64,000 nucleotides of DNA. It comes from Ceriagrion tenellum. Taxonomy: Eukaryota; Arthropoda; Insecta; Odonata; Coenagrionidae. The notes under the pieces are model-generated. The model ran no database searches, was not told the origin of the DNA, and was given only the letters and a program-made list of their open reading frames with translations. Positions 1 through 9,760 of the stretch are shown here, in pieces. The position numbers and the translations under genes were made by a program. Positions within the stretch are counted from its first letter, which is position 1, and the number at the start of each line of letters is the position of its first letter. The DNA lies in assembly GCA_963169105.1 (NCBI GenBank), contig OY720633.1:163137780-163201779 (forward strand). The letters run 5' to 3'.

Positions 1-511
1 CAAAATATTCAAAACATTTTATTTTTAGTTAATTCTTAATATATTTAATATAATATTAATTATAAATAAAGGCTCCTACAACTCATTTGTGGAATATTTG
101 TGGAGCTATCATTTTTGACTCTTTGAACGGAAATTACTCATAAACAAAACAACGCCAAAACAATAGACCGCCGAATTCCGTGCGGGCCGATGTAGTTGTT
201 TTTAAGTTTTTTTAATTTCTAATACATTAATGTAGCAATAGTAATTGTTTAAATGCCGTTTACCCGTGGCTATTGCTGTTGGATTGTCTAATAAATCCTC
301 TATTAGCCTTTAATGATAGAAAGTTAAATATAAACGGGAAAGTAAGGTAATTTTCGAAAATTACCGTAATTTACCACGATAATTTACCTCAAATGAAAAT
401 GACGTTAATCTTCCCATCTCTAATCACGCCTCCCATAAAACACAGTCTCTTGATAAGACGTTTATGGGTACTCTCAAAATCTATTATAGTGCGTACGTTC
501 GTCAGTTGTAG
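1..511. other. AT-rich stretch with no recognised feature
   Basis: Nothing recognisable was found on either strand. Reading frames are short and closed. A stop codon in frame with the transposase scrap that follows lies at 509-511, so that fragment cannot be extended upstream in one frame. Confidence 0.5.
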
Positions 512-684
512 TGGCACAGTGAAAGGTCCTTAGGACCATACGATATATCTGAACTGTTCGGTAAAGCTTCCCTGCAGTGCCAGACGGCCTCTGTCGCTGC
601 TAAAGGATTTTCGGAGACCGGGATTTTCCCATGCGACAAGACTGCCATTAACCATTTTCTTATAAAACTTCGTTAGTAAAACCG
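512..684 (+). pseudogene. C-terminal scrap of pogo/Tigger-like DDE transposase
   Basis: This 57-codon open stretch ends in TAG at 682-684. It translates through DISELFGKASLQCQTA and then GFSETGIFPCDKTAI. The pattern 'LFG-A ... A--GF--TGI-P-D' is characteristic of the region just after the catalytic domain in pogo/Tigger/jerky-type DDE transposases, where 'NGFR-TGI-PF' is typical. No catalytic aspartates are present. A stop precedes the fragment and I could not recover the upstream transposase in any frame, so it is a dead 3' fragment. The family assignment rests on one short motif and could be wrong at the subfamily level. A small host protein is unlikely because there is no start codon and no flanking coding signal. 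Confidence 0.55.
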
Positions 685-756
685 AAACAAAACGTATCAC
701 AAATTTTATTCGCAAAACTTTTACAATACCGCGTATATACATATAGCATGTCTCCA

Positions 757-797
757 GACACGACCCGGGTTTCGACGAATGACCGTCATCATCAGGT
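757..797 (-). ncRNA. Hammerhead-ribozyme-like motif A(-), complete core
   Basis: Read on the minus strand the order is CTGATGA, one extra T, stem GACG, six-base loop, stem CGTC, GAAA, then the self-complementary ACCCGGGT followed by C. Conserved hammerhead core residues (CUGANGA, GAAA, U16.1-H17) are all present. Stem III is only the palindrome, the minimal form reported for Penelope-like elements and thought to work as dimers. The extra base between CTGATGA and stem II departs from the canonical ribozyme. Self-cleavage is inferred, not shown. Confidence 0.5.
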
Positions 798-860
798 CGT
801 CGATTTAATGTTAATTGTTACTATTTAAAAAACAATTTGCAACATTTTTGTCATCATCGT

Positions 861-890
861 CCTGATGATGACGAAACCCGGGTCGTGTCC
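861..890 (+). ncRNA. Hammerhead-ribozyme-like motif A(+), stem II deleted
   Basis: The plus-strand arm reads CTGATGA-TGAC-GAAACCCGGGTC. It shares the core and the ACCCGGGT palindrome with its minus-strand partner but lacks the six-base loop and one side of stem II, so it is probably inactive. It points outward from the foldback. Confidence 0.4.
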
Positions 891-892
891 GT

Positions 893-1335
893 TTAATTTT
901 TTTAACGTGGTATTGAGAACGTTTTGTGAATTAAATTTGTTAACCATAGAATACCATCAAGTGACAAAAGACAAAGTTTTATTTAAAATGTATCACATCA
1001 TATTTGATAAAATTATATTGTTGTAACCTTTAAAACATCAGTGTCTGGGAAAAAATACACGAATCCCCTAGTGCTTTTCCTGGGTCCCCCCAGATGTTCA
1101 GGCTCTCAAGTACACCCTTATATCAAACGTACTCCTGTGGGAAATTTCTCACACTAAGGAAAAATTGCAATTATCACATTGGTCATGGTGCTACCACAGA
1201 CGGAACTTTAGGAACAGTTATTTTGCCACTTTGGATATTATTTTTTCTTTCGGCGATTAGAAAATTTTCGTCAGACACATTATTGTTGAGAAGTATTTGA
1301 GAGTTATCATTTCTTATTTCACCAACCTCCCTCAT
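893..1335. other. No recognised feature
   Basis: Mixed-composition sequence with only short uninformative ORFs (for example 1094-1300 +). No motif recognised. Confidence 0.4.
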
Positions 1336-1382
1336 GCCCATCCTAGCTCCACAACTATCTTTAGATAGTTGTGGAGTTGGGC
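1336..1382. repeat. Near-loopless hairpin
   Basis: CTCCACAACTATCT (1347-1360) and AGATAGTTGTGGAG (1363-1376) are perfect reverse complements separated by two T residues. Beyond a small gap, GCCCA at 1336-1340 also pairs with TGGGC at 1378-1382. It is not followed by a T-run in the way of a terminator, and this is not bacterial DNA. It may be the core of a decayed foldback element. Confidence 0.8.
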
Positions 1383-2090
1383 ATTGGGATTGCTAAATGC
1401 AGAATTTTCTAGTGGTTTAAAAATTCTCTTAATCAGTTGCGTTCCTTACGTTTTAATATGATATTTTTGAGAAATTTGTTCCAAATATTGTAATTGTAAA
1501 ACGTACTCAGTTGTCTGTATTATGATAAAGACTTTCTGAGACGCGCTTTTGGGGAGAAATAACCCTTCTTTAAACCAAAAAAATAACCTCACCTTCTGTC
1601 GGTCCTCAGTCATTAAACAGGTTGAATACATGCACATGTAAATGTTTTGGAGCCATTAGCCAATTTTTCAGATAGTTTCCGTCTTTCCATTAGATATGCA
1701 CGAAAGATGGTACTACCTACGTCAATAATGAAACACTATGTAAAGGGGCACCTGGCTTTCGTTTGACAGGGCCCCTCAATCCTGCCCAGAATATGTGTAT
1801 GCATTATGGGACAGAAAAATATGATCGGTACATGAGAAATATCATTTGTATCTTCATTGTATGAAGGAATTATGGGTAGACGAGGAGTATTGAGATGACG
1901 GATGTACCTACCCACGCTTCGACCAGAATTGGTCCGAATTGACCCTCCATGGGGCCATGGAGGGTCCATGATTTGATGACGTACTCCGGCAGACCGCACG
2001 GCGTCCATCCAAAAAGGGAATCGGGGGATACCTAATCCCAATTCTTTCGGGCAACGGGCTCTGCCGGTTTTCATAGATGTCCGGTAACTT
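1383..2090. other. Presumed degraded 5' part of the mariner-like element
   Basis: The transposase frame that is open from 2091 should have about 100 further N-terminal residues, including the helix-turn-helix region, encoded here. I see only hints, such as an SGRPH-like 'SGRPR' linker around 1988-2000 in another frame. I could not find a copy of the 3' terminal repeat (CAGGGCGAGGCAAAAAGG as it would read at the 5' end), so the 5' end appears truncated or rearranged. Confidence 0.35.
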
Positions 2091-2933
2091 TTGGCAAAAG
2101 CGAGACTGACGGGGACTCGTCGCACGTTGTTGGGTGAACCCAACAGTTACGAGCGTGAGACTGGCATTCCACAAAAGACTATTTGGCGAGTACTGCGTAA
2201 ACATTTACACTTGAAACCAAACAGATTCACAATGGTACAGCACATTAGTGATGCAGATAAGGTTGTTCGTGGGGAATTCCATGCGGAAATGTTGCATCGG
2301 ATAGAGGACGACGAGACATTCCTGAACACAATAATCTTCAGCGATGAGTCTACATTTCATATCAGTGGCAAGGTGAACACCCACAGCTGCAGAATATGGG
2401 GCAGCGAAAATCCACATGAAACCCTGGAACACATTCGTGACAGCCCCAAAGTTAATGTGTTTGGTGCCCTTAGCAAATTGAAAGTGTACGGTCCTTTCTT
2501 CTTCATGGAGAAAACTGTCACTGGTATTGTGTATCTGGATATGCTTAAAAACGTTTTAATTCCACAGTTCAATGAAGATGAACGAAATGTGACGTTTTAC
2601 TACCAGCAAGACGGTGTACCACCTCATTTCCTCACAGAAGTTCGAGCTTTCCTCGATAATCGCTTTCCAGGTCGGTGGATTGGCCGTGAAGGGCCAATTG
2701 CATGGCCACTTCGCTCTCTAGACTTGACACCACTGGATTTCTTTCTCTGGGGTTTCATTAAAGACCGTGTGTATGTTCCTCCTCTTCCAAACAATTTAGC
2801 CGACCTGAAAAATCGAATCAACGCTGCCGTCGCAGAAGTTACGCCCGATTTGCTGCTACAAGTGTGGGAAGAAATTGATTACCAGTGGGATGTTTGCCAC
2901 ATCACCAATGGTAGTCACATCGAACCAAAATAA
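2091..2933 (+). pseudogene. Mariner/Tc1-superfamily transposase, DD41D spacing, 5'-incomplete
   Basis: The 280-codon frame opens at a TTG; the first ATG is at 2232, so the true N-terminus is missing or out of frame. Residues 24-50 resemble the end of the paired-like DNA-binding domain (ETGIPQKTIWRVLRKHLHLK). The DDE domain follows: first aspartate at residue 85 in IIFSDESTFH, second at 174 in YYQQDGVPPHF, third at 216 in DLTPLDFFLWG. There are 41 residues between the second and third, a DD41D spacing as described for rosa/visitor-type mariner relatives. LTPLDFFLWG-IKDRVY is typical of insect elements of this superfamily. The protein would cut and paste the element by binding its terminal inverted repeats in the nucleus. 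All three catalytic aspartates and the stop at 2931-2933 are intact, so the catalytic half is young or conserved, but without the N-terminal DNA-binding half it is probably inactive. Confidence 0.85.
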
Positions 2934-3027
2934 CACTTGACACTTTGATGTAAAACTTGAGGTTGTTTGCTACAAAATGACACATCTACCGATTCTGTAA
3001 GTTATCTCAATAAATTTCTATACGATT

Positions 3028-3062
3028 CCAAAGTTGTAAAGTCCTTTTTGCCTCGCCCTGTA
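3028..3062 (+). repeat. Probable 3' terminal inverted repeat of the mariner-like element
   Basis: About 95 bp after the transposase stop the sequence reads TTTTTGCCTCGCCCTG followed by TA (3061-3062). Tc1/mariner elements end this way, in a short terminal repeat flanked by the TA target duplication. The matching left end was not found. Confidence 0.55.
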
Positions 3063-4796
3063 TATGTGCTACGATAGAGAAAAATTGTATGCAAGTAATT
3101 CAATGAAGGTAAAAGCATAGCCAAGGGTATGGATATACACCATATTAATGTTGAGAACATAATAGCCAATGCTTCATTACTGGATGTAACAAATGAATTA
3201 CTCAACTGATATTTTGTGAATAATGAGTTATTTTTGGAAGTAACCCAGCTGACACAGTACAATCCATTAATATAAAAATTCAGGTCAATCCTACACAAAC
3301 TACAGTTTGCGGTAAATTGTACGAGAGTTGGAAAATTCTTATCACCACGAATTTTTGAATGAATATGTAATTCTGTTCTCATGTTTCATAATTACTGTTA
3401 ATAGTTCTCAGTATCTACTTAAAGTTTTTGCTTCTTATGAGGTTCATTTTAATATTTGATTTTGTCATCTTCTTTTGTCATTTTCACGCCTCTACAGATT
3501 TTGAAGTGCCTCACGTATTCTTCCTCTTTCTTGGACGCTACAACCCTCTATTAGTTTTGGCCTCTTGGGAAAGGTGTCGCATACTGCATTTTCCTTCCAT
3601 TTATTCATACCTGATTTGCATCGTTAAAATCAGCAGTGTTTTGTCAGCTTAGGCCAGTTTCCTTCTGCCATATGATCGCCCGAAATGCAGCAAATATCTC
3701 ACACACCCCTAAAAATAAAGAATACCGTCCTTTTCCCAACGTGGACCGACTAAGATTGGCTGGCGGTTTAAAATGCTCAATTTCGCTTAAAATGCTCAAG
3801 TCCTATTACGGAAACCTAGGAGTTTATGGAAGAGTATGCGATGGCACCACCTGGTTAGGGAGTAGTATAGAAAATGCCGTGCTGAGCGATTGAGCTCTGG
3901 CGCTTCTTTTCGAACTTAATGACTTTCCGGGTGTAATTCCCTAAGCTAGCTTGGGATAACTGTTGTGGCGACAGGTAGATGCCTCTGCATGAGTTTATAA
4001 ACTCTCGCCATCTGCCGCATCCACCTGCGAACCATTCGCACACTCTTGACACCCGTAACCGTCACTTTGCTCGCTTTGGGCGCGAAATCAATTCGCAGTA
4101 TTCGCCACACGACTGCGCACTTGCCTTCGTTACAAATCCTGCGACCCGGATCGAGGATTTCAAAACATTGGCATTCGTGACGGTTTTCAATTTTATTTAT
4201 TTTCAGTGAAGGCGTCAATCATAAGCTTTACAATACATATGTATTACAAAGCTTTTCCTTTATCTGCAAAGTTGAGCTCTTTCAGTAAGAAACCGTTTCC
4301 GGGTCTGCTCTTTCATATTCATCGCAAATGCTTTTTTCTACCATATAATATTGTATTTAAAAAGGTCTTAAGTTGGATCTGGTGCTTTTACGGCGTATAA
4401 ACTTCTCAAAGTTCTCTAGGGTTTCCGTTCGGTTGAGAGAGTCCGTGATGCTCAACATGTATGACACCCGCTTGAAATAATCAATCCAGCCACGTGATGC
4501 TTCGAAATCATGTATGCCTAATCTTACAGCTGCAATTAGTGCCTTTTATTTCAACAAAACTATAAACAGTTACACCTGCTGCTCTGGAAGATTGAAACAA
4601 TATCTTCAATATTTCATCAAGGTCATCATGCATGGGAGCATTTAATGTTTTTTAACAATAGGGCTCTTTATCCTCTGAACTCTTTCCTTTTCTTTTGTGT
4701 TACTTTACTAATGTGTTTTATCTTGAAACTTGTGTCTCAAGTTCTTTAGCCAGGGATACCCGAGTGCCCGTACATAAGTCAACTCTTTGGAAATAG
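3063..4796. other. No recognised feature
   Basis: AT-rich to intermediate sequence. ORFs such as 3636-3893 (+) and 3946-4218 (-) overlap one another on opposite strands and contain no recognisable motif. The segment 4000-4150 is locally richer in CpG. Confidence 0.4.
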
Positions 4797-4959
4797 AAGA
4801 TTTTTTTCTTCCACTGATAAGAAGATTTTTCTTCTTGGGTTTTCTTCCGCGTGTTGTCTTTTTGTGATGACAGTTTCTCTAGCCATCTTGCTGGCGTCTT
4901 CAGGTCGACTTCTATTGAAACACCGCGGAAACCTTCGTACTAAGATTTTTTTCTTCCAC
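4797..4959. repeat. 18-bp direct repeats bracketing hammerhead-like motif E
   Basis: AAGATTTTTTTCTTCCAC occurs at 4797-4814 and again, identical, at 4942-4959. The hammerhead-like motif on the minus strand lies between the copies. A direct repeat of this type around a ribozyme motif resembles the repeated ends of small retroelements, but T-rich sequence makes chance repeats easier. Confidence 0.6.
4869..4904 (-). ncRNA. Hammerhead-ribozyme-like motif E(-)
   Basis: On the minus strand: CTGAAGA, extra C, stem GCCA, six-base loop, stem TGGC, four extra bases TAGA, then GAAACTGTC. The last part can pair as AC-T-GT with C at the cleavage position. Order and core residues match the other motifs in the window, but the TAGA insertion before GAAA disrupts the core, so activity is doubtful. 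Confidence 0.35.
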
Positions 4960-5344
4960 ATGAGAGATGAAAATAAGATAGCTGCTGTCGCAGTGTGAAA
5001 ATTCTCGTGCAAAAAGAGTTAAGAGTCATTTTAACTTTTCCAAAATTAAGACTATAATAAATATCTACATGGTATCTCCCCTAAATTTGAAATGTGCATG
5101 TACCATAACAAAATTGTGCCTTTCAAAAACCATTTAAATCGCGACCATGATGGTATTTAGCTTATATATTTTTCATTTAAGCTATTGATAATATGCACTT
5201 CCATCAAACAAATAACTATGCCTTATTAGAAAGTCAAATAAATTTCATCCCGATATCATATATCAAGCGGAATCTTTCACCTTTCTAAGATGTGCCTTCA
5301 TGTGGGATGTAAGAAGAACAACGGGCATCAAGTGAGGATTATCC
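4960..5344. other. No recognised feature
   Basis: AT-rich spacer between the motif-E repeat and the LINE remnant; nothing seen. Confidence 0.4.
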
Positions 5345-5850
5345 CAAGCAAGGAAAGTGTTTTTGACGAGAAGGTTCACTGTATTCAAAGAAGATGGGAC
5401 TGCGAACGAGGAAACAGTGTGTGAAAACATTCGTGTGCGTGAGGATCGGAATCATGCACTATTGGAAATGCAGACCAGAAATATTCGGAACATTTGAGGC
5501 ATGGTATTGTAGGGTGCTAAATGTCAAAATGAAAAACGCAGAAAATAAGAAATTAAGAAGTGTACACAAGAGAAGAAAAGTACCTTACGGAACGCAATAC
5601 GGAAAATATGAACCAGATGTATTGGGCACACCCTCAGGCTCAATGGATTTGTAAAGAGTATGATCGAAGGATAAATGGAGAGTAAAGCCCCAAGAGGAAG
5701 ACCAAGGGATTAGAAAACTGACAAAATAAGGGTAAGTGCATAAGAATTACCAGGGAGTAAGAGAAGTAGCATTTGATGGGAATGGATGGAGGGCTGCAGT
5801 CAACCAATCTTAGGATTGAACGCCCCATGATGATCACGACTATCCTCGTC
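5345..5850 (+). pseudogene. Decayed 3' end of a non-LTR retrotransposon, family L1-like copy 1
   Basis: Scattered frames recover the C-terminal tail of a non-LTR reverse transcriptase. MGLRTRKQCVKTFV (from about 5394) matches the 'RT+K-FVWSV-LYGSETWT' region. IGHTLRLNGFVKSMIEG (about 5615) matches 'IGHILRHN---K-IIEG', followed after a stop by APRGRPRD. The end is REVAFDGNGWRAAVNQS and TAG (about 5758-5815). Several internal stops and frame changes show it is dead. After the stop comes CCAATCTTAGGATTGAACG and an ATGATGAT run, a short stem-loop plus simple tail typical of LINE 3' ends. The same features recur at 26645-27160, and the 3' stem-loop also at 57070, so these belong to one superfamily. 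('L1-like' is used only as a label for LINE; the clade is not determined.). Confidence 0.7.
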
Positions 5851-6955
5851 AATCACGCTCAATTTCGACAAAAAAAGAGATTTTTTTCTAGATCCTCTCA
5901 GCGTTGACTTTTCTGCGATGAAAAAGAACACGAGGGAAAAGCACAGGCGTCACATTCAGGTTCTAAGTTTCTAAGGTAGAATGAGTTTTAAAAATGCCGA
6001 GTGGAGGATGAGGAATGTATGAAGGATGGAGCTGCTTGCCATAGCTATAGATGGAGATTCTTGCTCTCGGAGTAACTGTGGCGCAGACTTTGTCGGAACC
6101 GTTGCTTCGGGGACAACATGAATTTAATAGCAACGACGGGCACAAGTAAGATACGCGTGGTGAATACACTTTCAGGATATCAAAGAAATTATGAACACCT
6201 GAAACAGTTTCTCGGCCCTCTAAATTGGGCATTCTAAAACAAATGACATTGGCACTTCGAAAAGAGAGACATGGTCATCGTATATCCATAGTTTTCTCCG
6301 TTTATGAAGGTAAACGTCACCATCATCATTTGTTATCTGCTTGCGCATGTTATGGGCGCCAATCTTCTCAATGTTCCGCTTCTCTTTTAGTATTCACGTG
6401 ACTTCCTCTTCCCAGTATATAACTCAGCATCTTCCTTTTCTTTCTCCTCTAATGGGATTCCCCTCCTCACTCCCTTCCAGCACATCCCGTAGCAAACATT
6501 CCCTCCTCAATAAGTGCTATCAAATATTAGACCGTAGAAATAACTTCTTCAATCCCATTCTTCTGCTGTGGTACAGGTCTGCGGTGGTAATATCCCTCTC
6601 TGCTGAACTTTTATCACGAAATTTTACCGAAAAACACATTCTAAGATAAGAGCATCATCCATGCCAGAGGAAGAATACTGATTACATTCAGTCGGTGCGT
6701 TTCCAACCTGACCACTCAGGTCAACTACCACTCCCTTTAATCATTCAATTCAGCCAGAGGAGCTTGGTTCACTACGAGCCCAGAGAAATTAGCCTCAAAA
6801 GAAAGCGTCAGAGCACACAATTCGTACTATCAGTCAGTTGCGGTTCTATCGAGTCAAGGTAATGAGAAAGTAAATGGATAGCGAGTGAAAACGAATCAAG
6901 CTGTCAGAGTTTGTGATGATTTCTAGCGTAGCTTGGTGGAAACACTTCATGATTA
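5851..6955. other. No recognised feature
   Basis: No motif recognised on either strand. ORFs at 5963-6232 (-) and 6341-6649 (+) have no recognisable domain. Confidence 0.4.
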
Positions 6956-7000
6956 TGGATTACAATACTTAGTTAATTCCACGTAAGATTTTTATTGAAC

Positions 7001-7034
7001 GACCAAGGTTTCGTGGCTGTGCGGCATCATGAGG
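7001..7034 (-). ncRNA. Hammerhead-like motif B(-), core mutated
   Basis: On the minus strand CTCATGA replaces CTGATGA, so the essential G5 position is changed to C. Downstream GAAA, then ACC-TT-GGT and C, gives a good minimal stem III. The mutation would be expected to abolish cleavage. Confidence 0.4.
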
Positions 7035-7043
7035 TCTTCATCA

Positions 7044-7077
7044 CCTGATGATGTCATACAGCGACGAAACCTAGTTC
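7044..7077 (+). ncRNA. Hammerhead-like motif B(+), complete core
   Basis: CTGATGA (7045-7051), extra T, GTC, seven-base loop, GAC, GAAA, then CCTAGTTC. Stem II is 3 bp. Stem III is a near-palindrome (ACC-TA-GTT) with one mismatch. Core residues are intact; activity is uncertain because both helices are weak. Confidence 0.45.
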
Positions 7078-7128
7078 GTTCGATAACAATCTTACGTGGA
7101 CTTTACAAAGTTCTGTAATCTATAATCT

Positions 7129-9469
7129 GTCAGAGTTACTTTCTAAGAGTAAAAAATCATTCATGGGTCTAAAATCATATTTCAGTAGCGAAAAAAACGA
7201 ATTCAAAAACAAAAATTTACGTACACTTTTAGAGCGAGATAAAAATTCCTCAGTATTTCCTAAGTAACAACGCAACAAGTATTTTATTAGAAGTCTCTCG
7301 CAAAGATGATGATTCACTGGAAATAATTTTACCCCTTATCTGGTATTTTACTAAGAATTCTGGAATTTTCTCAGACAGGCAATATACAAATGTAGTTTAC
7401 ACTTTGTACTAGCTAAAAATTTATTACAAACTGGAAATTTGATCGCATTAGCCATATTTTATGAGAAATTTGAAGCACATTTAATTCACATCTTGGAAGA
7501 GAGTCTGTTTAACGTTTAAGGCCCACAAAAGAAAAGATATTATGGGAGAGACATTATTCCGTCTCAAATTTGCCTTATCTCGAGAGCGAATGAATCAACT
7601 TGATAAATGCTCCATGATCATAATTGTGTGCTGGATTTGTCACAACAGCTGAAGTTAATATAACAAAAGGTAATTACAAAGATAGGCAAGGGAAGAAATC
7701 TTAAGGAAATGGATGACGATATCTACTTTCTGTTACATTCTTATTCCTCACACGAGCTCGCAAAGAGTTTTCGATTCAAGAAGAGCTTTAAAGGCAAGAA
7801 GATTCATTTTATTTGTTCGCAATGCTACAGATAATTAATACCTAATATTATGAGGAAAATCAAAATGTATTACAAATGTATTCAACTGGTTGCACAAAAA
7901 ATCTCACCATTCAAACCATTCCTAGTCAAACATAATTGCTAGGTGTACAATGGAGACACCTTTGCGTTTTATCTTTGAATACTTAGATTTGAGCGGTGTC
8001 GCTTGTGGAAAATCGCTCCGGTCGACCGATTGAGTCATTTTGAAAGGCGACGGAGGATATTGCTCGATTCAGCAAAACTCAACGTAATCCTCTCAGAGAT
8101 TCCCGGAACTCTTTGCTATTCCGTCGTAAATTGGATGACATTGCGATATCTTGCTGCTTTGATGCCTTTGAGAACTTCTCTCCTGCGGTATTTTAAGTCT
8201 AAGTCCTGCTTCTAATCAACTTATTACGACCATTTAGTCTTTTACCGTGTGAAATTGGAGAGAAGCTGCTTCAACAGACAAACTGCCGCACTGAATCCTT
8301 TCTCCAGCTTCCTCTTGGCTGTATAGGCGCTGCTAAAAGCACGTCGTCATTAAAAAACCGTCTTTTGAGGGAAAATAAGAAAATAAAGAATAACAGTCTT
8401 GCTTTTCAAACCCTCAAGGCCATGACGCCATCCAGATGCCCGTCTGCTCGGTATTTCCGTCACCAGGAGAAAAGAAAAAAGGAAAAGCACTTGTTGAGGC
8501 GTAAATGAAACTCGAGATATGAAGAAATTGCGAGGATCGTTTTTCAAAACCGCTTTCGCATGCCTTAGCCGGCGGTGATGTCCGTCTCGGCGTCCGGTCT
8601 TTTCGCGGAGGCGGGTGCAAAGGGTGTCAGAGAGGTTACAAGGTGGATGAAAAGCTTCTTGAACGGCTTTAATGAGGCTAGGTTAGTAGGTTTGGTTAGG
8701 CCTTCGTGGTCCCTTTCTCTACATTGAATTTACGTCTAAGTAAAATAAAGTTATAATCAACTTTGAAGAAAATGGCATTGATATAAATATCTAGGAAAAT
8801 ATTGAGGCCAAAGATATAATTAAATGTATGAAAAGTGCGAATACCTATGAGTATAACTAATGAATTGAAGGACAACGCCGATGAAAAAACACGGAAAGTA
8901 AATATTCGATAATAAAGGGGGAAGCAAAAATTCTGTGATTCACGATGAGACACTAAATATTCACCCTATGAACATAGCAAATAATTAAGAAAAAGTACTA
9001 AAATTAACTAAGGGCAAATAAAAAAAATATAGTGAAAAATGCAGTACGTAGAAAAAGTGAAATAAATTTGAGAGTAAACATATTAAAATTAATAATCCAG
9101 AACTCATAAAAGGTTAAAATGCAAAAAGAAAAATAAGTTCACTCACTATCAATGGTGATTAAACCAAGTTAATACAGGTAGGGAATATGGGGGCGGAAGT
9201 TTTCTAATGGGGAGACGGTGGTTGAGGCGAAGAGAATACAGTGGAGGGGCTTAAAAAAATACATCGTCTGCCACAGCTTTATCTGTAGATGTCGATGTTG
9301 CTTTACTGATCATATTTAATTTACATGAGGGTATTACCTTCGTTCATTCCCCTTATTTCTATTATATGTATTTGAAATTATTTCTTTGAGATATTTATTT
9401 TTGTTATTTAATGAGTCGGGCATTTTGAAGGATCCAGATTTTTCTATTCATTCAAATCAATTATGTTAT
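7129..9469. other. Long AT-rich stretch, no recognised gene
   Basis: Nothing recognisable. Around 8520-8640 the sequence is GC-richer. At 8672-8700 are a few degenerate TTAGG-like words, too few and imperfect to call telomeric repeat. Confidence 0.4.
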
Positions 9470-9760
9470 TTAACTTGTGGTTCTTCCCTATGCGCTTCCA
9501 ATGATGATTCGCTCCCTTCGCCGCAGGCCATCTCGGCCTTTCGTCTCTCGTCCAGCTCACCGTCTCCTTGGTCCGCCTCTCTGGACCGTCCTCCTCATCC
9601 GTCACGCTCAGCCGTGCCAATCCACCTCCGCCACGCCAGGTCGACACCCTCCGCCATGCCAGGCCGTCCTCCTCCCTAAGGAGGGGCTGGAGGCAGGAGA
9701 CGGAGGTCACCGAGGCACAGGTGCGTAGGTACCGTGTGGGATCAAGGAGAATTTTTGGCC
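9470..9760. other. GC-rich, CpG-containing island
   Basis: A clear jump in GC content against AT-rich flanks, C/T-rich on + in the first half and purine-rich after 9680. Overlapping ORFs on both strands reflect the composition. It could be a promoter-type island or part of an unrecognised repeat; no exon evidence was seen. Confidence 0.4.

Larger units (their letters stand above)
757..892. repeat. Foldback repeat A (18-bp perfect terminal arms)
   Basis: GACACGACCCGGGTTTCG at about 759-776 is repeated as its exact reverse complement at 872-889. Inside each arm lies TCATCATCAGG or its complement, so the inverted similarity continues to roughly 40 bp per arm, with one arm carrying a deletion. 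The centre is AT-rich. The structure resembles a small non-autonomous element; no clear target-site duplication was seen. Each arm encodes a hammerhead-like motif directed outward (separate entries). Confidence 0.75.
6957..7128. repeat. Foldback repeat B
   Basis: CCACGTAAGATTTTTATTGA at 6979 pairs with the segment ending at 7099. The arms continue outward as GATTACA...ACTT and its approximate complement to about 6957 and 7128. Each arm is about 70-80 bp with roughly 80-90% complementarity by eye. Inside are two outward-pointing hammerhead-like motifs (separate entries), giving the same plan as foldback A though the outer arms differ in sequence. Confidence 0.75.

Noticed and set aside
1736..2204. 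Frames of 135 and 98 codons on - upstream of the transposase
   Set aside because: They lie antisense to the presumed 5' part of the mariner-like element and match nothing recognisable.
8110..8136. 25-bp similarity to the reverse complement of about 41570-41595
   Set aside because: A single short match with mismatches in AT-rich DNA; no extension on either side.
8672..8700. TTAGG-like words suggesting interstitial telomeric repeat
   Set aside because: Only three imperfect units with variable spacing.
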